From contig NC_015572.1 of assembly GCF_000214665.1 (NCBI RefSeq), forward strand, positions 2,914,001-2,978,000: a DNA stretch of 64,000 nucleotides. The letters run 5' to 3'. The stretch is from Methylomonas methanica MC09. GTDB taxonomy: Bacteria; Pseudomonadota; Gammaproteobacteria; Methylococcales; Methylomonadaceae. The notes beneath the pieces were generated by a model, which made no database searches, had not been told where the DNA came from, and saw only the letters and a program-made list of their open reading frames with translations. Shown here one piece after another: positions 28,737-37,878 of this stretch. Every line of letters starts with the position of its first letter. The stretch's first letter is position 1. Position numbers and translations under genes: made by a program.

Positions 28737-29891
28737 TTAACCCAATGTCACCGGCTTTTGCCGCCCCACGCCGATGAAGGCAATTAAAAACGCCACGCCG
28801 CAAGCCAAGGCTGCGATCACGAACACCGGCCCGCCGCCCAGCGCATCCCATAAATAGCCGCTATAGAAACTACCCAGCATCCCGCCCAGACCGAAACTGA
28901 GGCTGCTATAGAGCGCTTGCCCCTTGCTTTGATGCCGGTCGCCGAAATAACGATACAACAATTGCATGGCCACCACATGCGCAATACCGAAACTGGCCGC
29001 ATGCAACAGCTGGGCCGCCACAATCACCGGCAGCGAATCGACCCCATAGGCGATCATCAGCCAGCGCAACATACTCAACGCCAGACTGCCCAACAACAAG
29101 CCGCGCAGGCTGATGTATTTGAATAAGCCGTACATCCAGATAAATACCAGAATTTCCGCGCAGACCCCCAAGGCCCATAAAAATCCCGTCAGCGTGGTGG
29201 AGTAACCATGCTGCTGCAGAAACACCGAGTAGAACACATAATACGGGCCGTGAGCCACTTGCAGTAGCATATAGACGCTGAAAAAGGCCAGTAACTCTGG
29301 CTTGAACAGTATTCGCCGTACGCTGTCCGCGGCTTTATTATCGTGGCTGGCAACGGCTTCCGGCGTAACCAGCGCCATCAGCCAGTTACTTAACAATAAA
29401 CCGATAATAATCCAGGGCAGATAGTCGATACTGAAGTCATCCAGAAACCGCCCTATCCCCAAAACCGCTGCGATAAACCCGACCGACCCCCATAAGCGAA
29501 TCCGGCTATAGCGCTGCGGCTCGGCTTTAAGATGAGTTAACGTTGCCGCTTCGAATTGCGGCAGAGTGGCATTCCAAAAAAAGCTGAAGGCCACGGTCAC
29601 GCCCGCAGCCCAGGAATAATCGTGTCTGACCAAAAATCCGCAAAACGTCAGTGTCGAGAACAACGAGGTAATGCGTATCAGCCGCAGGCAACGGCCGGTT
29701 TTATCGGCCAGCCAGCTCCATAGATACGGCGCGACGATTTTGGTCGCCACCAGCATGCCGGTCAGCTCGCCTATGTCGGTGGCGGTAAAACCTATCTGCT
29801 TGAGATACAAACTCCAAAAGGGCAGGAATGCCCCCAAGATAGCGAAGTAGCAAAAGTAAAAGCCGGATAAACGCCAATAAGGCAGCTTCAT
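28737..29891 (-). CDS. MFS transporter (HcaT-like)
   Basis: The 384-residue product has about twelve hydrophobic segments and fits the MFS_1-like/HcaT group: WRLSGFYFCYFAILGAFLPF at the start and SRIRLWGSVGFI in the middle loop. E. coli HcaT is a putative 3-phenylpropionate transporter; the substrate here is unknown. Its ATG abuts the aroC stop without gap. Confidence 0.85.
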   Translation of the reverse strand: MKLPYWRLSGFYFCYFAILGAFLPFWSLYLKQIGFTATDIGELTGMLVATKIVAPYLWSWLADKTGRCLRLIRITSLFSTLTFCGFLVRHDYSWAAGVTVAFSFFWNATLPQFEAATLTHLKAEPQRYSRIRLWGSVGFIAAVLGIGRFLDDFSIDYLPWIIIGLLLSNWLMALVTPEAVASHDNKAADSVRRILFKPELLAFFSVYMLLQVAHGPYYVFYSVFLQQHGYSTTLTGFLWALGVCAEILVFIWMYGLFKYISLRGLLLGSLALSMLRWLMIAYGVDSLPVIVAAQLLHAASFGIAHVVAMQLLYRYFGDRHQSKGQALYSSLSFGLGGMLGSFYSGYLWDALGGGPVFVIAALACGVAFLIAFIGVGRQKPVTLG

Positions 29892-30980
29892 TTAGCGCAG
29901 AATCGGCAAACCGCTTTGGACGTGCAGGTTTTGGCTGCGGTGGCGCAACAGATGATCCATCAACACGATAGCCATCATGGCCTCTGCTATCGGCGTGGCG
30001 CGAATACCCACGCAGGGATCGTGGCGGCCTTCGGTAACCACTTCGATGGGCTCGCCGTGAACATTGATGCTGCGGCCGGGCAGGCGCAGACTGGACGTGG
30101 GTTTCAACGCCATGCGCGCCACGATATCCTGACCGCTGGATATACCGCCCAGGATGCCACCGGCGTGGTTGCTCAAAAAACCTTCCGGCGTGATCTCGTC
30201 GCGGAATTGAGTACCTTTGGTATCGATGCAGTCGAAACCGTCGCCGATTTCCACGCCTTTTACCGCGTTAATGCTCATCAGGGCATGCGCCAGATCCGCA
30301 TCCAGGCGGTCGAAAATCGGCTCGCCCAAGCCGGGCGGTACGTTACCGGCAATCACTTCGATCTTGGCGCCGATAGACTCGCCTTCCTTGCGTAAGGCAT
30401 CCATGTAGCGTTCCATCTCGGCCACTTTACTGGCATCGGGGCAAAAGAACGGATTGTTGCCGATTTCGTCCCAGTCGAACCCTTCGATTTTAATCGGCCC
30501 CAGTTGCGACAGATAACCGCGCACCTGTATGCCGTGCTGTTCGAACAGATACTTCTTGGCGATGGCGCCCGCCGCTACCCGCATGGCAGTTTCCCGCGCC
30601 GACGAACGGCCGCCGCCGCGGTAATCCCTAAAGCCGTATTTTTGCTGATAGGTATAATCAGCATGACCGGGACGGAAACTCTCGGCAATTTTGGAATAAT
30701 CTTTAGAGCGTTGATCGGTATTTTCGATCAACAGGCCGATCGGGCAACCGGTGGTTTTACCTTCGAATACGCCGGAAAGAATTTTTACCTCATCCGCCTC
30801 GCGGCGTTGCGTGGTATGCCGGGAGGTGCCGGGTTTGCGTCTATCCAAGTCTATTTGCAGATCCGCTTCCGACAATTCCATACCCGGCGGACAACCGTCC
30901 ACGATAGCGCCCAACGCCGGGCCGTGGCTTTCGCCGAAAGTCGTAACCGTAAATAATTTTCCCAGGGTGTTTCCAGACAT
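29892..30980 (-). CDS. aroC: Chorismate synthase
   Basis: AroC makes chorismate from EPSP with reduced FMN, the last step of the shikimate pathway. The 362-residue product shows [52 protein letters not shown] and [18 protein letters not shown]. coli AroC has 361 residues. It follows prmB by 3 nt. Confidence 0.98.
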   Translation of the reverse strand: MSGNTLGKLFTVTTFGESHGPALGAIVDGCPPGMELSEADLQIDLDRRKPGTSRHTTQRREADEVKILSGVFEGKTTGCPIGLLIENTDQRSKDYSKIAESFRPGHADYTYQQKYGFRDYRGGGRSSARETAMRVAAGAIAKKYLFEQHGIQVRGYLSQLGPIKIEGFDWDEIGNNPFFCPDASKVAEMERYMDALRKEGESIGAKIEVIAGNVPPGLGEPIFDRLDADLAHALMSINAVKGVEIGDGFDCIDTKGTQFRDEITPEGFLSNHAGGILGGISSGQDIVARMALKPTSSLRLPGRSINVHGEPIEVVTEGRHDPCVGIRATPIAEAMMAIVLMDHLLRHRSQNLHVQSGLPILR

Positions 30981-30983
30981 GCT

Positions 30984-31913
30984 TTATACCGCGCTTGCAA
31001 ATTGAGTGTGATAGTCGTTGACCTGTTGAGCCGTGAGCAGGAAAACCCCGTCGCCGCCGCGTTCGAATTCCAGCCAGTGGAAAGACACATTGGGGAACAT
31101 TTCCTGTAACGTTTCCGCGCTGCTACCTACCTCGACGATCAGTATGCCCTGCTCCGCCAGATAGTGCTTGGCATCCGCCAGAATCCGGATCACCAAATCC
31201 AAACCGCTGTCCCCGCCGGTAAAGCCCATTTCCGGTTCGGCATGAAATTCCGCCGGCAGGCTTTCCCATTCGCTGATGGCGACATAAGGCGGGTTACTGA
31301 CGATAATGTCGTAGGGTTTGGGCGGCAATTCGGCAAATAAATCGGATTGGTACAGCATCACCTGTTCGGCCAAATCATGTTTTTCCACATTGATTTGCGC
31401 CACATCCAAGGCGTCTTCAGACAAATCCACCGCATCGACTTGCGCATCCGGAAAAGCGTACGCGCAAGCGATGGCGATGCAGGCGCTGCCAGTGCATAAA
31501 TCCAGAATATTGAAGACCTGATCTTCATCGACCCACGGTTCGAAACGCTCGGCAATCAGTTCGGCGATGGGGGAACGCGGCACCAGCACCCTTTCATCGA
31601 CATAGAAAGACAAACCGGCAAAAATGGCTTCATTGGTTAGATACGCGGACGGCTTGCGTTCGCGGATTCTGCGTTCGATCAAGCTCAAAACCGCCTGTCT
31701 TTCCGGGGTGGTCAACACACTGTCCAGATAAGCGTCGGCCAAATCGTAAGGTTGATGCAGGGTGTGCAAAACGATGGCCGCCGCTTCATCCAAAGGTGTT
31801 ACCGTGCCGTGCCCCAGAAATACATTATGTTCGGCAAAACGGCTTGCGCCCCAGCGAATATAGTCTCTGATGCTGTTCAGGGTTGTGATAACATCCGGCG
31901 AAGTGATAGTCAT
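30984..31913 (-). CDS. prmB: 50S ribosomal protein L3 N5-glutamine methyltransferase
   Basis: PrmB methylates a glutamine of ribosomal protein L3. The 309-residue protein has the SAM-binding block ILDLCTGSACIAIACAYAF and the catalytic NPPYVAISEWE, followed by EPEMGFTGGDSGLDLV. PrmC is the close alternative, but the length (E. coli PrmB 310) and the N-terminal IRDYIRWGASRFAEH favour PrmB. It is read divergently from the HDOD gene across 74 bp. Confidence 0.93.
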   Translation of the reverse strand: MTITSPDVITTLNSIRDYIRWGASRFAEHNVFLGHGTVTPLDEAAAIVLHTLHQPYDLADAYLDSVLTTPERQAVLSLIERRIRERKPSAYLTNEAIFAGLSFYVDERVLVPRSPIAELIAERFEPWVDEDQVFNILDLCTGSACIAIACAYAFPDAQVDAVDLSEDALDVAQINVEKHDLAEQVMLYQSDLFAELPPKPYDIIVSNPPYVAISEWESLPAEFHAEPEMGFTGGDSGLDLVIRILADAKHYLAEQGILIVEVGSSAETLQEMFPNVSFHWLEFERGGDGVFLLTAQQVNDYHTQFASAV

Positions 31914-31987
31914 GTGCTGCCCGCAGTTAAAAAGGCTGCAAATTTTAAACTAAACCATACCCGCTTGTCCGAATAAAGCAAATACCG

Positions 31988-32866
31988 ATGACCGAGGCCA
32001 TCCCCAACCCCAAATCCAGCAAACTCGCCAAAAACCGTTTATATCTGGATTGTTATAAATATATGCAGTCCGAAAAACTGGCTTTACCGACTATCCCGGA
32101 TGTATCGGTGAAGATTCGCCGGGCCATCAACGAGCCCAAAGCCAATAGCAGCAGAATTGCCCGCGTGGTGCAGATAGACCCCAGCATTACCGCGCGGCTG
32201 ATCAAAATCTCCAACAGCCCGCTGTATCGCGGCCGGCGCAAGATAGAAAGCTGCCCGGAAGCCATCACCCGGCTCGGTTTGAAAGCCGCCCAGGACATCA
32301 TCACCGTATTCGCGTTAAAAGCCGTATTTAATGCGAAAACCGGGATTATCCGCCGCAAAATGCAGGAGTTATGGTCGCACAGTAGTCACGTTGCCGCGAT
32401 CAGCGCGGTGTTGGCGCATAAAACGCCCGGCTTCGATCCGGACCGGGCCATGCTGGCCGGCTTGATCCACGATATCGGTATTGTACCGATCCTGGGTTAC
32501 GCCGACCGGCAGCCGGACATTCTGGCCTCGCCCACCGATCTTGCCGAAACCGTCAAAGAGCTACGCAGCGAAATCGGCGTGCAAATCATCCGCAGATGGG
32601 ACTTTCCGACCGACTTTGAAGATGTGGTAAACCACGCGGAAAACTGGTATCGCGATAGTGGTCCCCAGGCCACCTACGCCGACATCGTCATGATCTCGCA
32701 ACTGCACAGCTTCATCGGCAAAGTGGATATCAAGAAAATGCCGAAAATGGACGAACTGCCCGCCTACAAAAAACTGGCGGCCGGCAATTTGGACGCCGAT
32801 CTCAGCATCAACATCCTCGATCAGGTCAAGGATGAGATCGAACATGTAAGAGCCATGTTGAGCTAA
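31988..32866 (+). CDS. HDOD domain-containing protein
   Basis: The 292-residue soluble protein is an HDOD domain: LPTIPDVSVKIRRAI, DPSITARLIKISNSPLYRG, ITRLGLKAAQDII and LAGLIHDIGIVPIL. HDOD proteins are signalling modules related to HD phosphohydrolases. The HD pair is kept in the HDIG segment here, although most HDOD proteins lack full metal ligands. It is one of few plus-strand genes and ends 2 nt from the convergent M20 gene. Confidence 0.9.
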   Translation: MTEAIPNPKSSKLAKNRLYLDCYKYMQSEKLALPTIPDVSVKIRRAINEPKANSSRIARVVQIDPSITARLIKISNSPLYRGRRKIESCPEAITRLGLKAAQDIITVFALKAVFNAKTGIIRRKMQELWSHSSHVAAISAVLAHKTPGFDPDRAMLAGLIHDIGIVPILGYADRQPDILASPTDLAETVKELRSEIGVQIIRRWDFPTDFEDVVNHAENWYRDSGPQATYADIVMISQLHSFIGKVDIKKMPKMDELPAYKKLAAGNLDADLSINILDQVKDEIEHVRAMLS

Positions 32867-32868
32867 AT

Positions 32869-34095
32869 CTAATCCGCAATGGCCAGACGGGTTTCCACCA
32901 GCCTCACCCAATAACTCGCGCCCAATGGCAATATCGCGTCATTAAAATCGTAACTGGCATTGTGCAAAGTGCACGGGCCGGCACCGTGATCGGGAAAACG
33001 ATGCTCGCCTTCTCCGTTGCCGATGAAGCAATAACAGCCCGGCAATTTTTGCAACATAAAGGCGAAATCTTCCGCCCCCATCACCGGCTGTTGCGGCAAC
33101 ACATTTTCCTCTCCCACCAAGCCCGCCATTACCTGCCGGCACAACTCCGCCTGCTCGGGATGGTTCACGGTAGGCGGATAACCTTTGTTAAATTCAATAT
33201 CGCACGTCATGCCGTGCGCCAGACAGGTATGCTGAGCTATGTCTCGCATGCGTTGCTGGATCAAATCCATCAACTCCGCCGAAAAGGTCCGCAAGGTACC
33301 GGTCATTTCGCAGGTGTCCGCGATCACGTTTGTCGTCTCGCCCACATGAACCGTGGTTACCGATAACACGCCGACCTCCGACGGATTGGCAGTACGGGTC
33401 AGTATGGTTTGAAACGCCATGATGATTTGCGCGGCCACCGGCACCGGATCCAATCCCATATGCGGCAAGGCGGCGTGACACCCCTTGCCCTTGACCACTA
33501 TCCGAAAGGTATCGAAAGCCGCCATCACCGGACCGGCAGCCACCGCAAATTGCCCGACGGGCAAACCCGGCCAATTATGCATGCCGAATACCGCCTGCAT
33601 GGGAAACAACTCCAACAATCCGTCCCGAATCATGGCATCCGCACCGCCGCCGCCCTCCTCGGCCGGCTGAAAAATCAGCTGCACAGTGCCATTGAAATAT
33701 CTGTGCCCAGCGAGATATTGCGCGGCCGCCAGCAACATGGCCGTATGCCCGTCATGCCCACACGCATGCATCTTGCCGGGATAAACCGATGCATGCTCAA
33801 AATTATTTTGCTCCAATATCGGCAAGGCATCCATGTCGGCCCTTAAGCCGATTGTACGCGACGAATTACCGGCCCGAATCGTACCCACTACACCGGTCTT
33901 GCCCAAACCGCGATGCACGGGGATTCCCCAACTTTTCAAAGCCTCCGCGACCCGATCCGCCGTGCGTATTTCTTCAAAACACAATTCCGGATGCGCGTGG
34001 ATATCACGGCGTAACGCGCGGTGCGCGGCGGTTTCCGCCAGAATTTCCGGCACTATTCTCGAACAATCGATACGTTGTTGCGACCTCACGTCCAT
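32869..34095 (-). CDS. M20 family amidohydrolase (hippurate hydrolase-like)
   Basis: The 408-residue protein has the metal-binding HACGHDGHTAMLLAAAQYL, FQPAEEGGGGADAM with the catalytic Glu pair, and C-terminal MGAEDFAFML. It belongs to the M20D group of amidohydrolases acting on N-acyl amino acids. The substrate is not readable. ATG 34095 has GGGAGA 4-5 nt upstream, so it is preferred to in-frame starts up to 21 nt earlier. Confidence 0.92.
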   Translation of the reverse strand: MDVRSQQRIDCSRIVPEILAETAAHRALRRDIHAHPELCFEEIRTADRVAEALKSWGIPVHRGLGKTGVVGTIRAGNSSRTIGLRADMDALPILEQNNFEHASVYPGKMHACGHDGHTAMLLAAAQYLAGHRYFNGTVQLIFQPAEEGGGGADAMIRDGLLELFPMQAVFGMHNWPGLPVGQFAVAAGPVMAAFDTFRIVVKGKGCHAALPHMGLDPVPVAAQIIMAFQTILTRTANPSEVGVLSVTTVHVGETTNVIADTCEMTGTLRTFSAELMDLIQQRMRDIAQHTCLAHGMTCDIEFNKGYPPTVNHPEQAELCRQVMAGLVGEENVLPQQPVMGAEDFAFMLQKLPGCYCFIGNGEGEHRFPDHGAGPCTLHNASYDFNDAILPLGASYWVRLVETRLAIAD

Positions 34096-34277
34096 ACAGT
34101 CTCCCGCCATTGACACCCAAGCAATCCGATTAATGCCAGAATCATAACTAAAAACCGACGATTTAAGTTAAATTCACGCCTGTCAAAGTTTGTGCGCGGC
34201 CGAAATTAGTAATATTCATCAATACGATTGCATAACCAGCGCTTTTACTTCATAATGCGCGGCTGAAATATTGATCC

Positions 34278-34365
34278 GGAGAGATGGCCGAGCGGTCGAA
34301 GGCGCACGCCTGGAAAGTGTGTATACGGAAACGTATCGAGGGTTCGAATCCCTCTTTCTCCGCCA
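34278..34365 (+). tRNA. tRNA-Ser (GGA)
   Basis: Cloverleaf seen by eye: acceptor GGAGAGA pairs with TTTCTCC, the D arm is GCC/GGC, the anticodon stem CACGC/GTGTG encloses CTGGAAA (anticodon GGA), a long class II variable arm TATAC/GTATA follows, then the T arm GAGGG-TTCGAAT-CCCTC. The CCA end is encoded (34363-34365). It reads serine codons UCC and UCU. Confidence 0.97.
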
Positions 34366-34371
34366 AATTAT

Positions 34372-34398
34372 AACCCATTGAATTACAATAGGTTTTTT
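34372..34398 (+). terminator. Intrinsic terminator of tRNA-Ser
   Basis: AACCCATTG-AATTA-CAATAGGTT forms a stem with one C-A mismatch and is followed by a T run (34393-34398), placed 7 nt after the tRNA CCA. Confidence 0.65.
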
Positions 34399-34741
34399 CA
34401 AATAGACTTAAGATAGCAGTGTTTGCAACAACACACTGCCACAAAATACGTCTGTTTTTATAGCGAAAATTCGCTATCTCTTGCTCCCTCGAGCCAACTG
34501 AGGTGTACGGGAATGGTACTTCTCGGTTGAATCTAAAGGTCTTTGAAGCGCATCAACGCGAGTAGTGACGGGATCATGACGCAGGAAACGGCAATTTGGA
34601 TCTCTGGACACGGCGTTACGACCAAATCCCTAATGAGCGTTGATACCCCTGGACCTAAAAATATCGCCAAGCCGTTGAAAAGCCATTCGCGCGGCTACAA
34701 CACGTCAGGGCCGTCGCCACTGGCTCGACAACATTAACCCG
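34399..34741. other. Intergenic region behind tRNA-Ser with palindromes
   Basis: About 340 bp between tRNA-Ser and the stop of the ApaH-like gene. It contains ATAGCGAA-AA-TTCGCTAT at 34460-34477 and an AGTGT...ACACT inverted repeat near 34419-34438. A 64-codon plus-strand frame (34543-34737) has no recognisable protein character. I see no integrase, attachment repeat of the tRNA 3' end, or other gene remnant. Confidence 0.5.
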
Positions 34742-35503
34742 TCAATCGCCCACAGTCTGCACGCGTAACTTATCTACCGAGGATAAAGGATAAATACCGG
34801 GACAAGGCTGGTCGGCAAACCCCGCATCGTCGGCGAATAGAATATGCAAATGAGCCGTTCCGCGCTGCGGTTGCCGATACCAGGGCATCAGTCCTTCCGC
34901 CTGATTTTGTATCGCCCCGCTGGCCTGAAAATCCAGTTTGCCTTGTTCGTTGCAATATTTCATCTGCGTGTAGGCGTTGGCTATAAAATTCAGCCGCTTC
35001 CAGCCGTTCAGTTTGGCGTGCCAGCGGGTTTGGTCCTGGCGGCGGTTTTCCATAAAGGCTTGGTATTTATTGCTTGCCAGCGCCGATTCGACTTCACAGG
35101 CAAAGGTCAAGGCCTGACTGAAGCTCCAGGCGCCGGGAATGCCGGCGTGTACCAGCGTAAAATTGCGCTTGCTGTCGTGATGCATCAGTCCGCGCTGGCG
35201 TAGCCATTTAAGCAACTCCTCGCGGTCGGGGGCTTGCAGGATATCGTCCAGGGCGTCGTTAGAACTCGGTTCGACAATGCCTGCGGCCCGCTGCAACAAC
35301 TGTAATTCCGCGTTACCGAGCACGGTGACGGCTTTTTTGCCCAAATCCTTTACCAACCTTAAAACCGCCAGCGATTCCGGGCCGCCCGCCAGATTCCCGC
35401 TAAACCATAGACAATCGATGTCAGGATTGAACGCTATTTTGTCCAGCAGCGTCATTAGCGCTTGATAATCGCCGTTCACACTACCTAGGGCGTAAGTGGT
35501 CAT
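34742..35503 (-). CDS. ApaH-like protein lacking the metal ligands (probable pseudoenzyme)
   Basis: The 253-residue sequence aligns by eye along its whole length with symmetrical diadenosine tetraphosphatase ApaH, including TTYALGSVNGDYQALMTLLD, LWFSGNLAGGPESLAVLRL, VLGNAELQLL, LLKWLRQRGLM and LVHAGIPGAWS. However, the metallophosphatase ligands are replaced: GDVHG is GSVNG (D8S, H10N), GDL is GNL (D37N) and GNHD is GNAE (H65A, D66E); the late GHW histidine is also missing. Only the HAGI histidine remains. Catalysis as Ap4A hydrolase is therefore unlikely. The frame is intact with no stops, so the gene seems maintained. It lies 35 bp after the 121-residue gene and the NifX-like gene, and may be in their transcription unit. 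Confidence 0.85.
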   Translation of the reverse strand: MTTYALGSVNGDYQALMTLLDKIAFNPDIDCLWFSGNLAGGPESLAVLRLVKDLGKKAVTVLGNAELQLLQRAAGIVEPSSNDALDDILQAPDREELLKWLRQRGLMHHDSKRNFTLVHAGIPGAWSFSQALTFACEVESALASNKYQAFMENRRQDQTRWHAKLNGWKRLNFIANAYTQMKYCNEQGKLDFQASGAIQNQAEGLMPWYRQPQRGTAHLHILFADDAGFADQPCPGIYPLSSVDKLRVQTVGD

Positions 35504-35538
35504 ATTGGCTCACATTTGGGGTTAGCGGTTAAACCGGT

Positions 35539-35904
35539 TCAGTCTTCCTCGATTTCGTTAACGCCATCGAGCAAACCGCGTTGCCGTATCATAGCTTTAA
35601 AACCTTTCATCACTGGCCGGGACAGCGTGGTTTCCGCCAACAGGCGTTGTTCGTAAATGCGGTTTTTCAGCTCGTCGTTGATGTTGACGGCAGCGGCGGC
35701 GATTAACGTATGCAGATCGGTAGCCAACACCTGTCCGGCTTCAGTTTTGACTGCATCGTACAGCAACGCCATCACTTGCTTTTCCGCTTCCGGCATTTTG
35801 CATTTGCCGTCCAGAATTTTCAGCATCACGGTGGTAACGCAATCGACGTGAATTGGCGTTAAAGGATTCTGCCGTAGCCATTGTCTGACCCAATCAGCAT
35901 GCAT
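35539..35904 (-). CDS. Unrecognised 121-residue protein paired with NifX-like gene
   Basis: I do not recognise this family. The product is small, soluble and helical, with two cysteines (HVDCVTT and GKCKMP) and an acidic end (GVNEIEED). Its start overlaps the NifX-like gene by 11 nt, so the two are translationally coupled and probably work together, perhaps in nitrogenase cofactor handling; that is inference from position only. Confidence 0.7.
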   Translation of the reverse strand: MHADWVRQWLRQNPLTPIHVDCVTTVMLKILDGKCKMPEAEKQVMALLYDAVKTEAGQVLATDLHTLIAAAAVNINDELKNRIYEQRLLAETTLSRPVMKGFKAMIRQRGLLDGVNEIEED

Positions 35905-36262
35905 GTTCCGCCTCGCCTGTCATCAGTTGCCCTACGTAGTCAAGCAGAGAAACCTCGATAGCCTCGTAAGCGTAGTGGCCGACGGCGCGCACCCCGATTT
36001 TATTGAGTTTCTCCGTCGGCCCGTCGCCTATTTTGGCAACAAACACCGCATGGCAATCCTTGATCGCTTCCAGAATGCCGGCCATCGCCGATTGGTCTGA
36101 ATGCTGACCCAGGCAATAATGCGCCACTTGGCGGGTCTCTAATAATTGGCAACGATCCGGATAAACTGCGTAAATATGAAATTGCTTGGCGTGGCCGAAA
36201 TGCTCGCTAATAGCCAGACCTTCTTTAGTGGCAACTGCCAGCTTTAAAGGAAACTCCAGCAT
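35894..36262 (-). CDS. NifX/NafY-type dinitrogenase iron-molybdenum cofactor-binding protein
   Basis: The 122-residue protein fits the Nitro_FeMo-Co fold (PF02579): LKLAVATKEGLAISEHFGHAK, the FGHA motif with a cofactor-region His, and CHAVFVAKIGDGPTEKLNKIG. The family includes NifX, NafY and the C-terminus of NifB, which carry FeMo-co or its precursor. No nitrogenase structural gene is in the window. A candidate sigma-54 promoter and NifA site lie upstream (36382-36477). Confidence 0.85.
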   Translation of the reverse strand: MLEFPLKLAVATKEGLAISEHFGHAKQFHIYAVYPDRCQLLETRQVAHYCLGQHSDQSAMAGILEAIKDCHAVFVAKIGDGPTEKLNKIGVRAVGHYAYEAIEVSLLDYVGQLMTGEAEHAC

Positions 36263-36381
36263 TAGCGAAACCTAGCTCTCGTAATCTGGATTTTTGGGGA
36301 AAGTCCGGCCAACCATACGGGCGCTGGAAACGATAGTGTAGACATAGGCTGCAGTCGATAAGCAAAGATTAACTAAAACCA

Positions 36382-36397
36382 AGCAAGAGACAGACCA
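36382..36397 (-). promoter_or_regulatory. Candidate sigma-54 (-24/-12) promoter
   Basis: On the minus strand, TGGTCTGTCTCTTGCT has the required GG and GC at sigma-54 spacing (TGGCAC-N5-TTGCW; the -12 half matches fully, the -24 half 3 of 6). It would start a transcript about 110 nt before the NifX-like gene. Confidence 0.4.
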
Positions 36398-36461
36398 TGC
36401 CGACAATGCCCGAGTCCTTTGGCTTTATCGGGGATTTACAGCGCCGAATAGTTGATGAATT

Positions 36462-36477
36462 TGTCGCGTTTATAACA
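36462..36477 (-). promoter_or_regulatory. Candidate NifA upstream activator site
   Basis: TGT-CGCGTTTATA-ACA matches the NifA consensus TGT-N10-ACA and lies about 65 bp upstream of the -24 element, within the usual enhancer distance. The motif is short and can occur by chance. Confidence 0.35.
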
Positions 36478-36692
36478 ATCTGGTTGCGAGCGAACACGCC
36501 TTGTCAGGAAAAGTTTGTTCAGACAACCTGACACTATCTCCCGCAATGGCGCCGAGATTGGGTCACTATAGGTAATCGGTTTAGAGACATGAGATCGCTC
36601 GTCTCTCCCGCAAAAAACGGACGAAACGAGCAATTAAAGAAATGAAGTTGCGGATTTGACCAGCAGGCAAGTGCGAAGTATAACCGTCGCGG

Positions 36693-37820
36693 TTAACGAA
36701 TCAGACTTAACAACACCCCGGCAGCAACCGCAGAGCCGATTACCCCGGCCACATTTGGTCCCATGGCGTGCATCAGCAAGAAGTTGTAAGGATTGCTTTC
36801 CTGACCCACTTTGTTAGCCACCCTGGCCGCCATGGGCACCGCCGATACGCCGGCCGCGCCGATCAACGGATTGATCGGCGTGCTACTAAAGCGGTTCATG
36901 ATTTTGGCCATGATCACGCCACTGGCGGTACCGATCGAAAAGGCGATAGCGCCCAAGCCCAGAATACCCAGGGTTTCCACTTTTAAAAACGCCTCGGCGC
37001 TAAGTTTGGAACCGACCGACAAACCCAAAAAGATCGTAACGATGTTGATCAATTCGTTTTGAGCCGTTTTACTCAGCCTATCCACGACACCCGACGCATT
37101 CATCAAATTGCCCAGACAAAACATGCCGATCAGAGGCGCCGCCGACGGTAACAATAGCGCCGTCAATGTTACCAACATCAGCGGAAACACAATTTTTTCG
37201 GTCTGACTGACGGAACGCAACTGCTGCATTTCGATCTTGCGTTCTTCAACCGTGGTTAAGGCGCGCATGATGGGCGGTTGAATCAACGGCACCAACGCCA
37301 TGTAGGAATACGCGGCCACCGCTATGGCCCCCAATAACTCCGGCGCCAATTTGGAGGCCACGTAAATCGCTGTGGGTCCGTCGGCACCGCCGATAATGGC
37401 AATCGCCGCCGCCTGTTTTAAATTGAAATCCATGCCCGGCACCACATTCAAGGCCAACGCCCCGAACAACGTAGCAAAAATACCGAACTGGGCCGCCGCC
37501 CCCAGAAACAAGGTTTTAGGATTGGCCAACATAGGCCCGAAATCCGTCATCGCCCCTACGCCCATGAAAATCAACAGCGGAAACATGCCGGATTTAATAC
37601 CGCCGTACAAATAGTAAAGTACCCCACCCTCGTCGGTCATGCCGGCAACCGGAATGTTACTCAGAATGGCGCCGAAACCGATGGGTAACAGCAACAAGGG
37701 TTCAAAACCTTTTTTAATCGCTAAAAACAGCAGCAGAAAACCTACCGCCATCATGACGGCTTGCGGCCCGGTAAAGTTGTACAGGCCCGTGCTTTCCCAC
37801 AACAGTGTTAAATTTTCCAT
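36693..37820 (-). CDS. oadB: Oxaloacetate decarboxylase, Na+-pumping beta subunit
   Basis: OadB is the integral membrane subunit that decarboxylates carboxybiotin and exports Na+. The 375-residue protein has many hydrophobic helices and the conserved [19 protein letters not shown] with the sodium-binding Asp, plus [20 protein letters not shown] near the C-terminus. It follows oadA by 58 nt. Related methylmalonyl-CoA and glutaconyl-CoA decarboxylases share this subunit; the alpha subunit decides in favour of oxaloacetate. Confidence 0.93.
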   Translation of the reverse strand: MENLTLLWESTGLYNFTGPQAVMMAVGFLLLFLAIKKGFEPLLLLPIGFGAILSNIPVAGMTDEGGVLYYLYGGIKSGMFPLLIFMGVGAMTDFGPMLANPKTLFLGAAAQFGIFATLFGALALNVVPGMDFNLKQAAAIAIIGGADGPTAIYVASKLAPELLGAIAVAAYSYMALVPLIQPPIMRALTTVEERKIEMQQLRSVSQTEKIVFPLMLVTLTALLLPSAAPLIGMFCLGNLMNASGVVDRLSKTAQNELINIVTIFLGLSVGSKLSAEAFLKVETLGILGLGAIAFSIGTASGVIMAKIMNRFSSTPINPLIGAAGVSAVPMAARVANKVGQESNPYNFLLMHAMGPNVAGVIGSAVAAGVLLSLIR

Positions 37821-37878
37821 GAATGATCTTTGTTTGTTTCAGTCGAAACGGCGAGCGCGACGCCCGCCGCATGCAGTG

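Larger units (their letters stand above)
36263..36692. other. Intergenic region upstream of NifX-like gene
   Basis: This 430 bp region lies between the oadB stop and the NifX-like start. Besides the two candidate regulatory sites it holds an inverted repeat TGTCAGG...CCTGACA near 36504-36535. A 65-codon minus-strand frame (36436-36633) lacks coding character and is not called. Confidence 0.5.

Noticed and set aside
34543..34737. 64-codon plus-strand frame behind tRNA-Ser
   Set aside because: No recognisable protein character and no start signals; I saw no integrase or copy of the tRNA 3' end to support an integrated element.
36436..36633. 65-codon minus-strand frame upstream of the NifX-like gene
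   Set aside because: No ribosome binding site, no family resemblance and it overlaps the candidate NifA site.
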